Of a stretch of DNA of 64,000 nt, positions 25,692-35,019 are shown piece by piece. The notes below the pieces were generated by a model, which was not told where the DNA came from, ran no database searches, and saw only the letters and a list, made by a program, of their open reading frames with translations. Made by a program: the position numbers and the translations under genes. Numbering within the stretch: position 1 is the stretch's first letter; the number at the start of each line of letters is the position of its first letter. The stretch is from Pseudoduganella violaceinigra DSM 15887 (GTDB lineage: Bacteria > Pseudomonadota > Gammaproteobacteria > Burkholderiales > Burkholderiaceae_D). The stretch lies in the NCBI RefSeq assembly GCF_000425385.1, contig NZ_AUDI01000019.1:124001-188000 (forward strand). Reading direction: 5' to 3'.

Positions 25692-28073
25692 TCAGGCGCC
25701 CACCGGCGCTTGCGCTTGCGGGACCGGCTGCAACGGCGGCTGTCCCGGCGCCGGCTGCTGCTGCGGCGCCGGCGCCGTACCGTCGGCCGGGGCGGGCTGC
25801 TCTTCGTCGCCCGGCGCGGCGTCCATGTCCACGGCCAGCACGGTCGGATCGTTGGCGTATTCCTCCAGGACCCAGTCGCCGCGGATCTGCACCACGCCCT
25901 CGGGCGCCGGGCGGTCGATCGGCGGATGCTTGGGCAGTGCCACCCGCATATAGTCCATCCAGATCGGCAGCGACAGCGTGGCGCCGAACTCGCGCCCGCC
26001 GAGCGACTTCGGCTCGTCGTAGCCCATCCAGGCCACTGCCACCACGCCGCCGCCGTAGCCGGCGAACCAGCCGTCGAAGGCATCGCTGGTGGTGCCGGTC
26101 TTGCCGGCCAGGTCAGGGCGGCCAAGGCGGCCAGCTGCAGCGCCGGTACCGCTGCGGGTCACGTCGCGCATCATATTGTCCATGATGAAGGCATTGCGCT
26201 GGTCGATCACGCGCTCGCCCGCGTTGGCAGGCGAAGGCGGGTTGACGTCCATGATGGCGGCGCCCTTGGCGTCGGTGACGCGGGAAATCAGGTAAGGCGT
26301 CACCTTGTAGCCGCCGTTGGCGAAGACCGCATAGGCGCCTGCCAGTTGCAGCGGCGTGACGGCGCCGGTGCCGAGCGCCATGGTGAAGTTCTTCGGATGG
26401 CGCGGCAATTCAAAGCCGAAGCGCGCCAGGTAGGCGTGCGTGTCATCCAGCCCGGCGGCGCGCAGCAGGCGCACCGATGGCACGTTTTTCGACGCTGCCA
26501 GGGCGCGGCGCATGGTGACGGAACCGTCGTACTTGCCGTCGTCGTTCTGCGGCTTCCATGGCTGGCCGAAGGCGCTGCCGGGCAGTTCCAGCGGCTCGTC
26601 GGCGATCAGGGTACCCGGGCCGAAGCCCTTGGCGACGGCGGCGGAATACACGAACGGCTTGATCGAGGAACCCGGCTGGCGCCAGGCCTGCGTCACGTGG
26701 TTGAACTTCTGCAGACCGAAGTCGAAACCGCCGACCATGGCCTGGTAGGCGCCGGTATTGGCGTCCAGCGATACGAAGGCCGCCGCGACTTTCGGCACCT
26801 GGGTGATGGCCCAGGACTTCTTGTCGACCTGCATGACGCGCACCACGGCGCCCGGACGGATGGCGATCTCCGGCTTGGCCTTGTCGGACAGCGCCGATGC
26901 GACCAGTTTCAAGCCTTCGCCGCTGATGGAGAACACGTCGCCATCCGACGTCTCGACCTTGACCAGCTTGGGACTGGCCTGCACCACCACGGCCGGGGTC
27001 AGGCCGTCGCTGACGACGCGCTTTGAGAGCACTTCGTCGATGGCGTCATCGCGTTCGTCCTCGTCGGCCGGCAGCTCGATAAAGGCTTCCGGGCCGCGGT
27101 AGCCGTGGCGCTGGTCGTAGGCCACCACGTTGCTGCGCACGGAGGCATAGGCCGCGTCCTGGTCTTTCGACAGGATGGTGGTGTAGACATTGATGCCGCG
27201 CGTGTAGGCTTCTTCCTTCAATTCCGCGAAGACGGCCTGGCGCGCCAGTTCGGCCACGTATTCGGCATGGGTGTCGAATTCCTGGCCGCGGTGGTTGATA
27301 TGCAGCTGTTCCGTCTTGGCTTTGTCGTATTGCGCCTGGGTGATGTACTCAAGTTCGAACATCCGCTTCAACACCACTTGCTGGCGCGAGCGCGCCTTCT
27401 TCGGATTGACCGCGGGATTGTGGCGCGAAGGGTTCTGCGGCAAGCCGGCCAGCATCGCCGTTTCCGCGACCGACAGTTCCTTCAGCGACTTGCCGAAGTA
27501 AGCCTGGGCGGCGCTGGCGAAGCCGTAAGAGCGCTGGCCCAGGTAGATATTGTTCATGTACAGCTCGAGGATCTTGTCCTTGTCGAGCGCCGATTCGATG
27601 CGGTAGGCCAGCATCACTTCGGCCAGTTTGCGCGAAATGAATTTGTCTTTGCTGAGGTAGAAATCGCGGGCGACCTGCATGGTGATGGTCGAACCGCCTT
27701 GGCGGAAGCTGCCGCGCAGGTTGGCGCGCACGGCGCCCAGGGCGCGGATCCAGTCAATGCCGCCGTGTTCGTAGAAGCGCGTGTCTTCAATGGCCAGCAC
27801 GGCTTTCTTCATCAGGTCCGGCACTTCGCCGATCGGGGTGAAGTCGCGGTGTTCTTCGCCGAATTCGCCGATCAGCACTTTGTCGGCGGTATAGATGCGC
27901 AGCGGGATTTTGGGGTGGTAGTCGGTGACAGCTTCCAGCGTCGGCAGGCTGGGGCGAATAACGAAGGCCGCGTAGCAGGCCAGGGCGATGCCGCCTGCGA
28001 GGGCGGTGAGACCCGCACCGATGCCGGCGCGGAAGATGTTTCGGCGGTTCAGCCAGGAAGGACGATTGATCAA
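25692..28073 (-). CDS. mrcA: Penicillin-binding protein 1A (class A)
   Basis: A class A bifunctional enzyme (793 residues from the TTG at 28073). It has an N-terminal membrane helix, a glycosyltransferase-51 domain (EDTRFYEHGGIDW with catalytic Glu) and a transpeptidase domain (SxxK serine in GSSIKPFVY; KTGTTSDAFDGWF). The C-terminus is a long Pro/Gln-rich tail. A longer form starting with TTG at 28103 is possible but that codon overlaps the TATAAT box at 28103-28108, so a downstream start is favoured. Enzyme role: polymerising and cross-linking peptidoglycan at the inner membrane. First gene of an operon with a binding protein and PP2C. Confidence 0.95.
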   Translation of the reverse strand: MINRPSWLNRRNIFRAGIGAGLTALAGGIALACYAAFVIRPSLPTLEAVTDYHPKIPLRIYTADKVLIGEFGEEHRDFTPIGEVPDLMKKAVLAIEDTRFYEHGGIDWIRALGAVRANLRGSFRQGGSTITMQVARDFYLSKDKFISRKLAEVMLAYRIESALDKDKILELYMNNIYLGQRSYGFASAAQAYFGKSLKELSVAETAMLAGLPQNPSRHNPAVNPKKARSRQQVVLKRMFELEYITQAQYDKAKTEQLHINHRGQEFDTHAEYVAELARQAVFAELKEEAYTRGINVYTTILSKDQDAAYASVRSNVVAYDQRHGYRGPEAFIELPADEDERDDAIDEVLSKRVVSDGLTPAVVVQASPKLVKVETSDGDVFSISGEGLKLVASALSDKAKPEIAIRPGAVVRVMQVDKKSWAITQVPKVAAAFVSLDANTGAYQAMVGGFDFGLQKFNHVTQAWRQPGSSIKPFVYSAAVAKGFGPGTLIADEPLELPGSAFGQPWKPQNDDGKYDGSVTMRRALAASKNVPSVRLLRAAGLDDTHAYLARFGFELPRHPKNFTMALGTGAVTPLQLAGAYAVFANGGYKVTPYLISRVTDAKGAAIMDVNPPSPANAGERVIDQRNAFIMDNMMRDVTRSGTGAAAGRLGRPDLAGKTGTTSDAFDGWFAGYGGGVVAVAWMGYDEPKSLGGREFGATLSLPIWMDYMRVALPKHPPIDRPAPEGVVQIRGDWVLEEYANDPTVLAVDMDAAPGDEEQPAPADGTAPAPQQQPAPGQPPLQPVPQAQAPVGA

Positions 28074-28102
28074 ATCAGCTCTCAAGGTTGCTAGATCGGG
28101 CA

Positions 28103-28108
28103 ATTATA
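28103..28108 (-). promoter_or_regulatory. -10 element of the PBP1A operon
   Basis: A perfect TATAAT on the minus strand, about 30 bases before the preferred PBP1A start. No convincing -35 is seen. Its position argues against the longest PBP1A start at 28103. Confidence 0.5.
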
Positions 28109-28180
28109 GACTATGCGGTAGTTGCTACTTCATTGCTAGATATGCCATAGTCCTAGGTGTTTCAGTCTAAAAGGATTTAC

Positions 28181-30412
28181 GTGTTCCGTCCCTATATCCC
28201 CGATGCGGCGCGGCTGCCGGAAATGACGTTCCGCGCCTTGTTCCTCGGAACCTTGCTGGGCATGGTGTTTGGCGCTTCCTCGCTGTACCTGGTGCTGAAA
28301 GTCGGCCTGACCGTCAGCGCATCGATTCCCGTGGCGGTGATCGCCATCACGTTCTTCGGCCTGGCCAAAAAAATGGGCGGCAAGGACGCCAGCATCCTGG
28401 AAAACAGTATTGCGCAGACGGCCGGCTCGGCCGGCGAATCGATTGCCTTTGGCCTTGGCGTCACCATGCCGGCCATCCTGATCCTGGGCTTTGAGCTGGA
28501 AATCTGGCGCGTGATGCTGGTGGGCGTGCTGGGCGGCCTGCTGGGCATCCTGATGATGATCCCGATGCGCCGCACGATGATCGTGGACCAGCACGGCGAA
28601 CTGAAATTTCCGGAAGGGACGGCGTGCGCCGAAGTACTGAAGGCCGCGGCCAGCGATTCCTCGCGCGTGGCGGCAGGCGAGCCGCTGCAAGGCGAATCGG
28701 AAGCGGCGCGCGATGCACGGCGCCGCGCGCGCCTGATCTTCAGCGGTTTCGGCGTCGGGCTGCTGTACAAAGCGCTCAACGTGTCGCTCAAGCTGTGGAA
28801 GGATACGCCGGAAACCGTGCTGGGTGCGCCGCTCAAGGGCGGCTCGATCGGCGCCGAGGTATCGCCCGAGCTGCTGGGCGTGGGCTATATCATCGGGCCG
28901 CGTATCGCGCTGACCATGACGGCGGGCGGCGTGCTGTCCTACCTGCTGCTGATCCCGATGATCAAATTCTTCGGCGGACCGCTGACCACCATCCTCGCCC
29001 CCGGCACCAAACTGATTGCCGAGATGGCGCCGGACGAGGTGCGCGGCGCCTACATCCTGTATATCGGTGCCGGCGCGGTGGCGGCCGGCGGCCTGATTGC
29101 GCTGCTGCGCGCGATGCCGATGATCTGGAACAGCCTGGCGGCCGGCCTGTCGAGCGTCGGAAAAGGCAGCAAGGCCGATGCCACGCGCCGCACCGAGCAG
29201 GACATCCCGATGAAGTGGGTGGTGATCGGCTGCCTGGGCCTGATCGCGGTGATCACCGCATCGGCGCCGCTGCATATGAATTTGCTGGGCGCCTTGCTGA
29301 TCCTGGTGTTCGGCTTTCTGTTTTCCACCGTGTCGTCGCGCCTGACCGGTGAAATCGGCTCGTCGTCGAACCCGACTTCGGGCATGGCGGTGGCGACGCT
29401 GCTGTTCACCTGCCTGATTTTCCTGATGGTCGGCTGGACTGGGGGGCAGTATTACGTGACGGCGCTGTCGGTGGGCGCCATTGTCTGCATTGCTTCGGCC
29501 AATGCGGGAACAGTGTCGCAGGACTTGAAGACCGGCTTCCTGGTCGGCTCTACGCCGCGCTTGCAGCAGTACGCGATGCTGGTCGGTTCGCTGGCTTCGG
29601 CGCTGCTGCTTGGCCCGATCCTGCTGCAGCTGAATACCGCCAGCACGGTGTACGTGCCGGCGGCCCAGGTGGCGCCGGGCCTGGCAACCGACGCATCCCG
29701 GCTGACGGCGACGGCGCGGCTGGAAGGCCCGCAGTCTGCCGGCGACAGCGCAAGCTACAAGGTCTGGCAGAAAGCGGACGCCCAAGGCGGTCCGGAAGGC
29801 AAATACCTGGTCGGCCCGGACGGCCGCGCCGTCTGGTATGTCGACCCCGGCATCAACGGCACCCACAACCAGCGGCCGGACGGCACCGAGGTGCGCAAAT
29901 ACGATGCGCCGAAGGCTGTGCTGGTTTCCTACATCATCAAGGGCATCCTGGACCAGCAACTGCCCTGGACCCTGGTCATGCTGGGCGTGATGATCGCCGT
30001 GGTGCTGGAAATGTCGGGTGTGCAGTCCTTGTCGTTCGCCGTGGGTGTCTACTTGCCGCTGTCGGCGACGCTGCCGATTGCCGTCGGCGGGGTGCTGCGC
30101 TGGCTGGCGGACCGCCGCAACAGCCAGCTGCCGCAATACCAGGGACTGGACGAGGAAGGGCGGCAGGCCGCGGGCGACCGCAGCGAGGGCGTGCTGCTGG
30201 CATCCGGCTATATCGCTGGCGGCGCCCTGGCGGGCATCGTGATCGCGATTACGGCCGGGGTAATGACCAATTTCGACGCCGCGGTCAGCGCCTGGGCGGA
30301 AAGCAGCAACCCTTTCTTCAGCGGCGCGCGTGCGGATTTGCTGTCCTTGCTGCCTTATGCTGTAATCATGGGATTGTTACTCTGGGTGGCGAGGGAAAGA
30401 CCCGCACGTTAA
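28181..30412 (+). CDS. OPT family oligopeptide transporter
   Basis: A 743-residue polytopic transporter of the OPT family (YPO/Y-type prokaryotic branch), about 14-16 hydrophobic helices. The GTG at 28181 is preferred over the in-frame GTG at 28157 because AAAAGGAT sits at the right distance and the family N-terminus (PYIPDAARLPEMTFRALFLG) follows. Motifs include MTFRALFLGTLLGMVFG and NPTSGMAVATL. Prokaryotic OPT proteins move oligopeptides or metal chelates by proton symport; substrate unknown. Its leader shares a 15-base string with ppnN. An amidohydrolase gene follows after 13 bases. Confidence 0.92.
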   Translation: MFRPYIPDAARLPEMTFRALFLGTLLGMVFGASSLYLVLKVGLTVSASIPVAVIAITFFGLAKKMGGKDASILENSIAQTAGSAGESIAFGLGVTMPAILILGFELEIWRVMLVGVLGGLLGILMMIPMRRTMIVDQHGELKFPEGTACAEVLKAAASDSSRVAAGEPLQGESEAARDARRRARLIFSGFGVGLLYKALNVSLKLWKDTPETVLGAPLKGGSIGAEVSPELLGVGYIIGPRIALTMTAGGVLSYLLLIPMIKFFGGPLTTILAPGTKLIAEMAPDEVRGAYILYIGAGAVAAGGLIALLRAMPMIWNSLAAGLSSVGKGSKADATRRTEQDIPMKWVVIGCLGLIAVITASAPLHMNLLGALLILVFGFLFSTVSSRLTGEIGSSSNPTSGMAVATLLFTCLIFLMVGWTGGQYYVTALSVGAIVCIASANAGTVSQDLKTGFLVGSTPRLQQYAMLVGSLASALLLGPILLQLNTASTVYVPAAQVAPGLATDASRLTATARLEGPQSAGDSASYKVWQKADAQGGPEGKYLVGPDGRAVWYVDPGINGTHNQRPDGTEVRKYDAPKAVLVSYIIKGILDQQLPWTLVMLGVMIAVVLEMSGVQSLSFAVGVYLPLSATLPIAVGGVLRWLADRRNSQLPQYQGLDEEGRQAAGDRSEGVLLASGYIAGGALAGIVIAITAGVMTNFDAAVSAWAESSNPFFSGARADLLSLLPYAVIMGLLLWVARERPAR

Positions 30413-30425
30413 AGGAGGCAGGGCG

Positions 30426-31703
30426 ATGGTGAAACTGGGGGCAGCGAGCCTGGTGCTGGTGGCTGGAACGGCGGGTGCGGCGACGCAAACGGTCGACTGC
30501 GGCCGCCTGCTGGACGTCAAGGCCGGGGTGTGGCGTGAAAGCGTCACTATCCAGGTCGAAAACGGCGCCGTCAAGTCGATCGAAGCGACCACGGGCAAGG
30601 GCGATGTCGATTTGAGCGGCATGTCCTGCATGCCGGGATTTATCGACATGCACGTGCACCTGACCACCCAGACCAAGCCCCAGATCGATGTGTTGCGCGG
30701 GCAGGTGACGCTTGACGCCATCGACCGTGCCTACGATTCCGTCGCCTACGCCGAGCGGACCCTGAAAGCGGGTTTCACCACGGTGCGCGACCTGGGCGCC
30801 AACGAAGGCCTGAATATTGCCATGAAGCGCGCCATTAATACCGGCGCCATCGTTGGCCCACGCATGTTCACCGCCGGGAAAACCATCGCCACCACGGGCG
30901 GGCACGCCGACCCGAGCAACGGCCAGTCGCGCGAACTGCGCCACCTGCACGGGACGCCGGGGCCGCAGGAAGGCGTCATCAACACCCCCGACGAGGCGCG
31001 CCAGGCCGTGCGGGCCCGCTATCAGGAAGGCGCGGACGTGATCAAGATCACCGCGACCGGCGGTGTGCTGAGCCAGGCCGCCAACGGCATGAACGCGCAG
31101 TTCGACGACGCCGAGCTGAAAGCGCTGGTCGCCGCCGCCAGGGATTACGGCTTCAAGGTGGCGGCCCATGCGCATGGCGCGGAAGGCATGAAGCGCGCCC
31201 TGAAAGCCGGCGTGGACTCGATCGAGCACGGCACCTTCATGGACGACGAGGCGATTGCCTTGTTCAAGAAGACCGGCGGCTGGTATGTGCCGACCATCAG
31301 CGCCGGCCGCTATGTGGCGGACAAGGCCAAAGAGCCCAACTACTATTCGCCGCTGGTGCAGCCCAAAGCCGCCGCCATCGGCCCCCAGATCCAGGGAACC
31401 TTCGCCCGCGCCTACAAGGCCGGTGTGAAGATCGCGTTCGGCACCGATGCGGGCGTATTCCCGCATGGCGAGAACGCCAAGGAATTTGCCTATATGGTGG
31501 AGGCGGGCATGCCGGCGCTGGAGGCGATCCGCGCCGCCACGCTGGGCGCCGCCTCGCTGCTGGGGCAAGCGAACCGGCTTGGCTCGCTCGAGGCGGGTTA
31601 CGCGGCGGATATCGTGGCAGTTGCCGGAGATCCGCTGAAAGACATCACCCTGCTGCAAAAGGTCGGCTTCGTGATGAAAGACGGCGTCATTTATAAACAG
31701 TAA
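30426..31703 (+). CDS. Exported amidohydrolase (imidazolonepropionase / Xaa-Pro dipeptidase-like)
   Basis: A 425-residue metal-dependent hydrolase with a signal peptide (cleavage near ATQT, residue ~20). Metal ligands of the subtype I amidohydrolase fold are visible: DMHVHL, a lysine in IKITATGG, AHAHG, EHGTF and the Asp in GTDAG. Homologues hydrolyse Xaa-Pro or other dipeptides, or act on related amides. The ATG is preceded by AGGAGG-like sequence (AAAGGAGGCAGGGCG). With the OPT transporter 13 bases upstream it suggests a peptide-use module; substrate inferred, not shown. Confidence 0.88.
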   Translation: MVKLGAASLVLVAGTAGAATQTVDCGRLLDVKAGVWRESVTIQVENGAVKSIEATTGKGDVDLSGMSCMPGFIDMHVHLTTQTKPQIDVLRGQVTLDAIDRAYDSVAYAERTLKAGFTTVRDLGANEGLNIAMKRAINTGAIVGPRMFTAGKTIATTGGHADPSNGQSRELRHLHGTPGPQEGVINTPDEARQAVRARYQEGADVIKITATGGVLSQAANGMNAQFDDAELKALVAAARDYGFKVAAHAHGAEGMKRALKAGVDSIEHGTFMDDEAIALFKKTGGWYVPTISAGRYVADKAKEPNYYSPLVQPKAAAIGPQIQGTFARAYKAGVKIAFGTDAGVFPHGENAKEFAYMVEAGMPALEAIRAATLGAASLLGQANRLGSLEAGYAADIVAVAGDPLKDITLLQKVGFVMKDGVIYKQ

Positions 31704-31714
31704 TCGGAAAGCGC

Positions 31715-33229
31715 ATGGCGGACGTAGATTGTGATGTACTGGTAATTGGGGGCGGCATCAACGGTGCGGGCATCGCGCGCGATGCGGCGGGCCGCGGCCT
31801 GTACGTCGTTTTATGCGAAAAGGACGACCTAGCATCGCACACCTCGTCCGCCTCCACCAAGCTGATTCACGGCGGCTTGCGCTACCTGGAATACTATGAA
31901 TTCCGGCTGGTGCGCAAGGCGCTGGCCGAGCGCGAAGTGCTGTTGCGCAGCGCCCCCCACATCATGTGGCCGATGCGCTTCGTAATGCCGCATAACGAAG
32001 GCCAGCGCCCGGCGCTGCTGATCCGCGCCGGCCTGTTCCTCTACGATATGCTGGCCAAGCGCGAACTGCTGGCCGGCTCGCGCGGCATCAACCTGCGCTG
32101 CCATCCTGCCGGGCGTCCGCTGAAAGAGAGCTTTCGCGCAGGTTTCGAATACTCGGACGGCTGGGTTGACGATGCCCGCCTGGTCGTCTTGAACGCAATG
32201 GACGCCAGCGCCAAAGGCGCCTGCATCCTGACCCGCACCACCTGTGTCGGTGTCGAGCGCCGCGAGGATCACTGGGTGGCGACGCTGCGCAAGGCCGACG
32301 GCACTGAAAAGCGCCTCACCGCGCGCTCGCTGGTCAATGCGGCGGGTCCATGGGCGCAGGAGTTCCTCCAGTCGGCGGGAGCCAAGCAGGAGTCCCGCCA
32401 CCTGCGCCTGGTGAAAGGCAGCCATATCGTCGTGCGCCGCATCTTTGAGCACGACCAGGCATATATTTTCCAGAACAAGGACGGGCGCATCGTCTTCGCC
32501 ATTCCTTATGAGCGCGATTTCACGCTGATCGGCACCACCGACCTGGAATACACGGGCGATCCGCAGCACGTAGCGATCGAGGAGAGCGAGATCCGCTACC
32601 TGTGCGAGCTGGCCAGCGACTACTTCCGCGAACCGGTGCGTCCGGCCGACGTGGTGTGGACCTATGCCGGCGTGCGTCCGCTGCTGGAGGACGCCGCAGC
32701 CGATGCGAAAGCCGTGACGCGCGACTATTTCCTGGAACTGGACAAGGAGGGTGCGCCGCTGCTGAATGTCTTCGGCGGCAAGATCACCACCTTCCGCAAA
32801 CTGGCGGAAGACGCCGTCGACTTGCTCGGCAAGTCGCTCGGCAAGCCGGCGAAAGCCTGGACCGAGAACGCCTGCCTGCCGGGCGGCGACCTGTTCGGCG
32901 CCGTGCCGCAGAACCGTTCAGTGCAGGAATTTTGCCAATGGGCCGCCGCCGTCCAGGTGAAGTACTCCTGGCTGCCGCAAGAACTGGTGAAACGCTATGT
33001 GCGCGCCTACGGCACGCGTGTGCATGTGCTGCTTGACGGCTGCGCCTCGCTGGCCGACTTGGGCGAGGAAATCCTGCCCGGCCTGTACGCCGCCGAAGTG
33101 AACTACCTTCGCCGTAAGGAATGGGCGGTCACCGCGGCCGACATCCTGTGGCGGCGCTCCAAGCTTGGCCTGCATTTAGCGGCGGGAGCCGAAGCCCGGC
33201 TCGATGCCTGGCTCTCGTCACAAGCATAA
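31715..33229 (+). CDS. glpD: FAD-dependent glycerol-3-phosphate dehydrogenase GlpD
   Basis: A 504-residue membrane-associated flavoenzyme that oxidises glycerol-3-phosphate to dihydroxyacetone phosphate and feeds quinones. The FAD dinucleotide motif is VIGGGINGAGIARDAAGRG near residue 9; STKLIHGGLRYLEYYEFRLV is family-specific; a C-terminal DAO_C domain starts near residue 400. It lies 11 bases after the amidohydrolase stop, so it is probably cotranscribed with the OPT-amidohydrolase pair; no glycerol kinase is nearby. Palindrome copy B follows its stop. Confidence 0.95.
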   Translation: MADVDCDVLVIGGGINGAGIARDAAGRGLYVVLCEKDDLASHTSSASTKLIHGGLRYLEYYEFRLVRKALAEREVLLRSAPHIMWPMRFVMPHNEGQRPALLIRAGLFLYDMLAKRELLAGSRGINLRCHPAGRPLKESFRAGFEYSDGWVDDARLVVLNAMDASAKGACILTRTTCVGVERREDHWVATLRKADGTEKRLTARSLVNAAGPWAQEFLQSAGAKQESRHLRLVKGSHIVVRRIFEHDQAYIFQNKDGRIVFAIPYERDFTLIGTTDLEYTGDPQHVAIEESEIRYLCELASDYFREPVRPADVVWTYAGVRPLLEDAAADAKAVTRDYFLELDKEGAPLLNVFGGKITTFRKLAEDAVDLLGKSLGKPAKAWTENACLPGGDLFGAVPQNRSVQEFCQWAAAVQVKYSWLPQELVKRYVRAYGTRVHVLLDGCASLADLGEEILPGLYAAEVNYLRRKEWAVTAADILWRRSKLGLHLAAGAEARLDAWLSSQA

Positions 33230-33230
33230 A

Positions 33231-33312
33231 GAAAGCCGAGCTCTGGCAAACGGACAAAAGGCGCACGAATGTGCGCCTTTTGTCCGTTTGCCAGAGCTGA
33301 CCCCGGCTTTTA
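33231..33312. repeat. Long palindromic element, copy B, between glpD and the POT gene
   Basis: Arms of 28 bases (33239-33266 and 33271-33298) are perfectly complementary around a GAAT loop. Outer flanks AAAGCCG and GACCCCGGCTTTT continue the repeat, with the left side lacking five bases (GGGTC) found on the right. Outer sequence matches copies A and C; the inner stem (AAAGGCGCAC) is unique. It sits between the stop codons of two convergent genes and starts one base after the glpD stop, so it may act as a two-way terminator. Confidence 0.85.
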
Positions 33313-33330
33313 AGATGCGACTTAAGCTTC

Positions 33331-34836
33331 TTATTTCACGCCGTGCATCAGTTTCTGGATCTGCGGCGCCAGGAGGAACAGCAGCACGCCGCCGCCGATC
33401 AGGATGAAGAAGCCCTGGGTGTAGCCGGTCAGTGCCGATTGCACGGTCATGCCGTGCTCACCGGACATCATCGAGGCGACGATGCCAGACAGGTTATTGC
33501 CGATACCGGTGGACAGGAACCAGCCGCCCATGCCCATGCCAACCAGGCGGGTCGGGGCCAGCTTGGTCACCATCGACAGGCCGATCGGGGACAGGCACAG
33601 TTCACCGATGGACTGGATCACGTACACCATGAACAGGGTCCAGAACGGGATCATTTTCTTGTCGTCGACCAGGTAGGTCAGCGCGTACATCAGCAGGCCG
33701 AAGGCCAGGCCGTTGCCGATAATACCCAGAGCGAACTTGCGCGGGATCGAAGGATTCTTGCCGCGCTTGCCCATCCAGACCCATACCGCTGCCACAACAG
33801 GCGCGAAGAAAATGATGGCGAGCGAGTTCACGGATTGGAACCAGGCTACCGGGAAGTTCATGAAGCCCAGGTCGCGGTTCACGATCTGGTCAGCCAGGAA
33901 AGTGAACGAGGAGCCAGCCTGCTCGAAGAAGCACCAGAACATGATGTTGAAGGCGAAGATCACCATCATGGCGATGGTCTTGTCGCGGGCCACAGGGCCG
34001 TTGCGTACGCCTTCGACGATCAGCATCACCACCAGGATCAGGAACAGCACCGACAACACGCCTTGCAGGGCGGCTGCACCGACTGCCAGCAGGGCGTAGA
34101 CGACAGGGATCACGGCCAAAGCGCCCAGCGCCACGTAAGCGATACGCTTTGGGTCTTTGGCTTCCGGTGCCGGTTCGCCAATGCCTTTCAGGCCGCGGCG
34201 TCCCATGTAGAACCAGAACAGCGAAATGATCATGCCGACGCCGGCGGAGATGAACACGATGTTGTAAGCCGGGGTGTCGCCGGTGGCGAACACTTTTTGT
34301 GCCAGCAGCTGGGTGAAAATCGGGGCCAGGAAGCCGCCGACGTTAATGCCCATGTAGAAGATGGTGAAGCCGGAATCGCGGCGGGTGTCTCCCAGCGAAT
34401 ACAGCTTGCCGACCATGGTCGAAATGTTCGGCTTGAACATGCCGTTACCGACGATGATGGTGGCCAGGCCGAACTTGAACACTGTCGGATCGGGGATGGC
34501 GATCATGAACAGGCCGGCCGCCATGAAGCTTGCGCCAACCAGGATGGAGCGCTGGTAGCCCAGAACGCGGTCGGCGACATAGCCGCCGAACAGGGCGCCC
34601 GCATATACCAGCGCCAGGTAGGAGCCGTAGGTCAGGTTGGCCGCAGCCTGGCCCGAAGCGTCGCCGTGGTAGAACTGCGACACGATGTACAGCACCAGCG
34701 CCCAGCGGATTCCGTAAAACGCAAAGCGTTCCCAGAACTCAGACATAAACAGCATCCAGAGCGGAGCAGGGTGACCCATGATCTGCTTGAATTCGGGGAT
34801 TTTAGCCTCGGTGGTTTGCGTGATAGGACCGCCCAT
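33331..34836 (-). CDS. POT family proton-dependent di/tripeptide transporter
   Basis: A 501-residue MFS-type POT/PTR transporter. The start at 34836 is set by AGGAGAAA just upstream; the longer frame to 35001 is not supported. Signatures are FWERFAFYGIRWALVLY (PTR2 motif 1, ExxERFxYY-like), GGYVADRVLG (PTR2 motif), and MGINVGGFLAPI. About 14 hydrophobic helices. It imports di- and tripeptides with protons. Divergent from ppnN; its 3' end faces glpD across palindrome B. Confidence 0.93.
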   Translation of the reverse strand: MGGPITQTTEAKIPEFKQIMGHPAPLWMLFMSEFWERFAFYGIRWALVLYIVSQFYHGDASGQAAANLTYGSYLALVYAGALFGGYVADRVLGYQRSILVGASFMAAGLFMIAIPDPTVFKFGLATIIVGNGMFKPNISTMVGKLYSLGDTRRDSGFTIFYMGINVGGFLAPIFTQLLAQKVFATGDTPAYNIVFISAGVGMIISLFWFYMGRRGLKGIGEPAPEAKDPKRIAYVALGALAVIPVVYALLAVGAAALQGVLSVLFLILVVMLIVEGVRNGPVARDKTIAMMVIFAFNIMFWCFFEQAGSSFTFLADQIVNRDLGFMNFPVAWFQSVNSLAIIFFAPVVAAVWVWMGKRGKNPSIPRKFALGIIGNGLAFGLLMYALTYLVDDKKMIPFWTLFMVYVIQSIGELCLSPIGLSMVTKLAPTRLVGMGMGGWFLSTGIGNNLSGIVASMMSGEHGMTVQSALTGYTQGFFILIGGGVLLFLLAPQIQKLMHGVK

Positions 34837-35001
34837 GCGGTTTCTCCTGGTCGAAAAAAAGCCGAATTGTAATCCACCCCGCGCGCTTGAAGGACAATTT
34901 CGCGTGCTGCACAGCAGCAATGTGGTATGTTTGCCAAGCTTGCGCCTGTGAATCGGCACATCAAAAGCGTATATTGAAGGTGCAGTCCCCGAAAAGTTCA
35001 A

Positions 35002-35016
35002 TAAAAGGATTTACGT
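35002..35016 (+). repeat. 15-base leader string shared with the OPT gene
   Basis: TAAAAGGATTTACGT is identical at 35002-35016 (before ppnN) and 28168-28182 (before and into the OPT gene start). It contains the ribosome site AAAAGGAT. Probably only a shared ribosome-binding context; noted because it is exact. Confidence 0.4.
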
Positions 35017-35019
35017 ATC

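Noticed and set aside
28136..30136. Long minus-strand frame over the OPT transporter
   Set aside because: His/Gln/Arg-rich nonsense typical of an antisense frame; OPT sequence is conserved on the plus strand.
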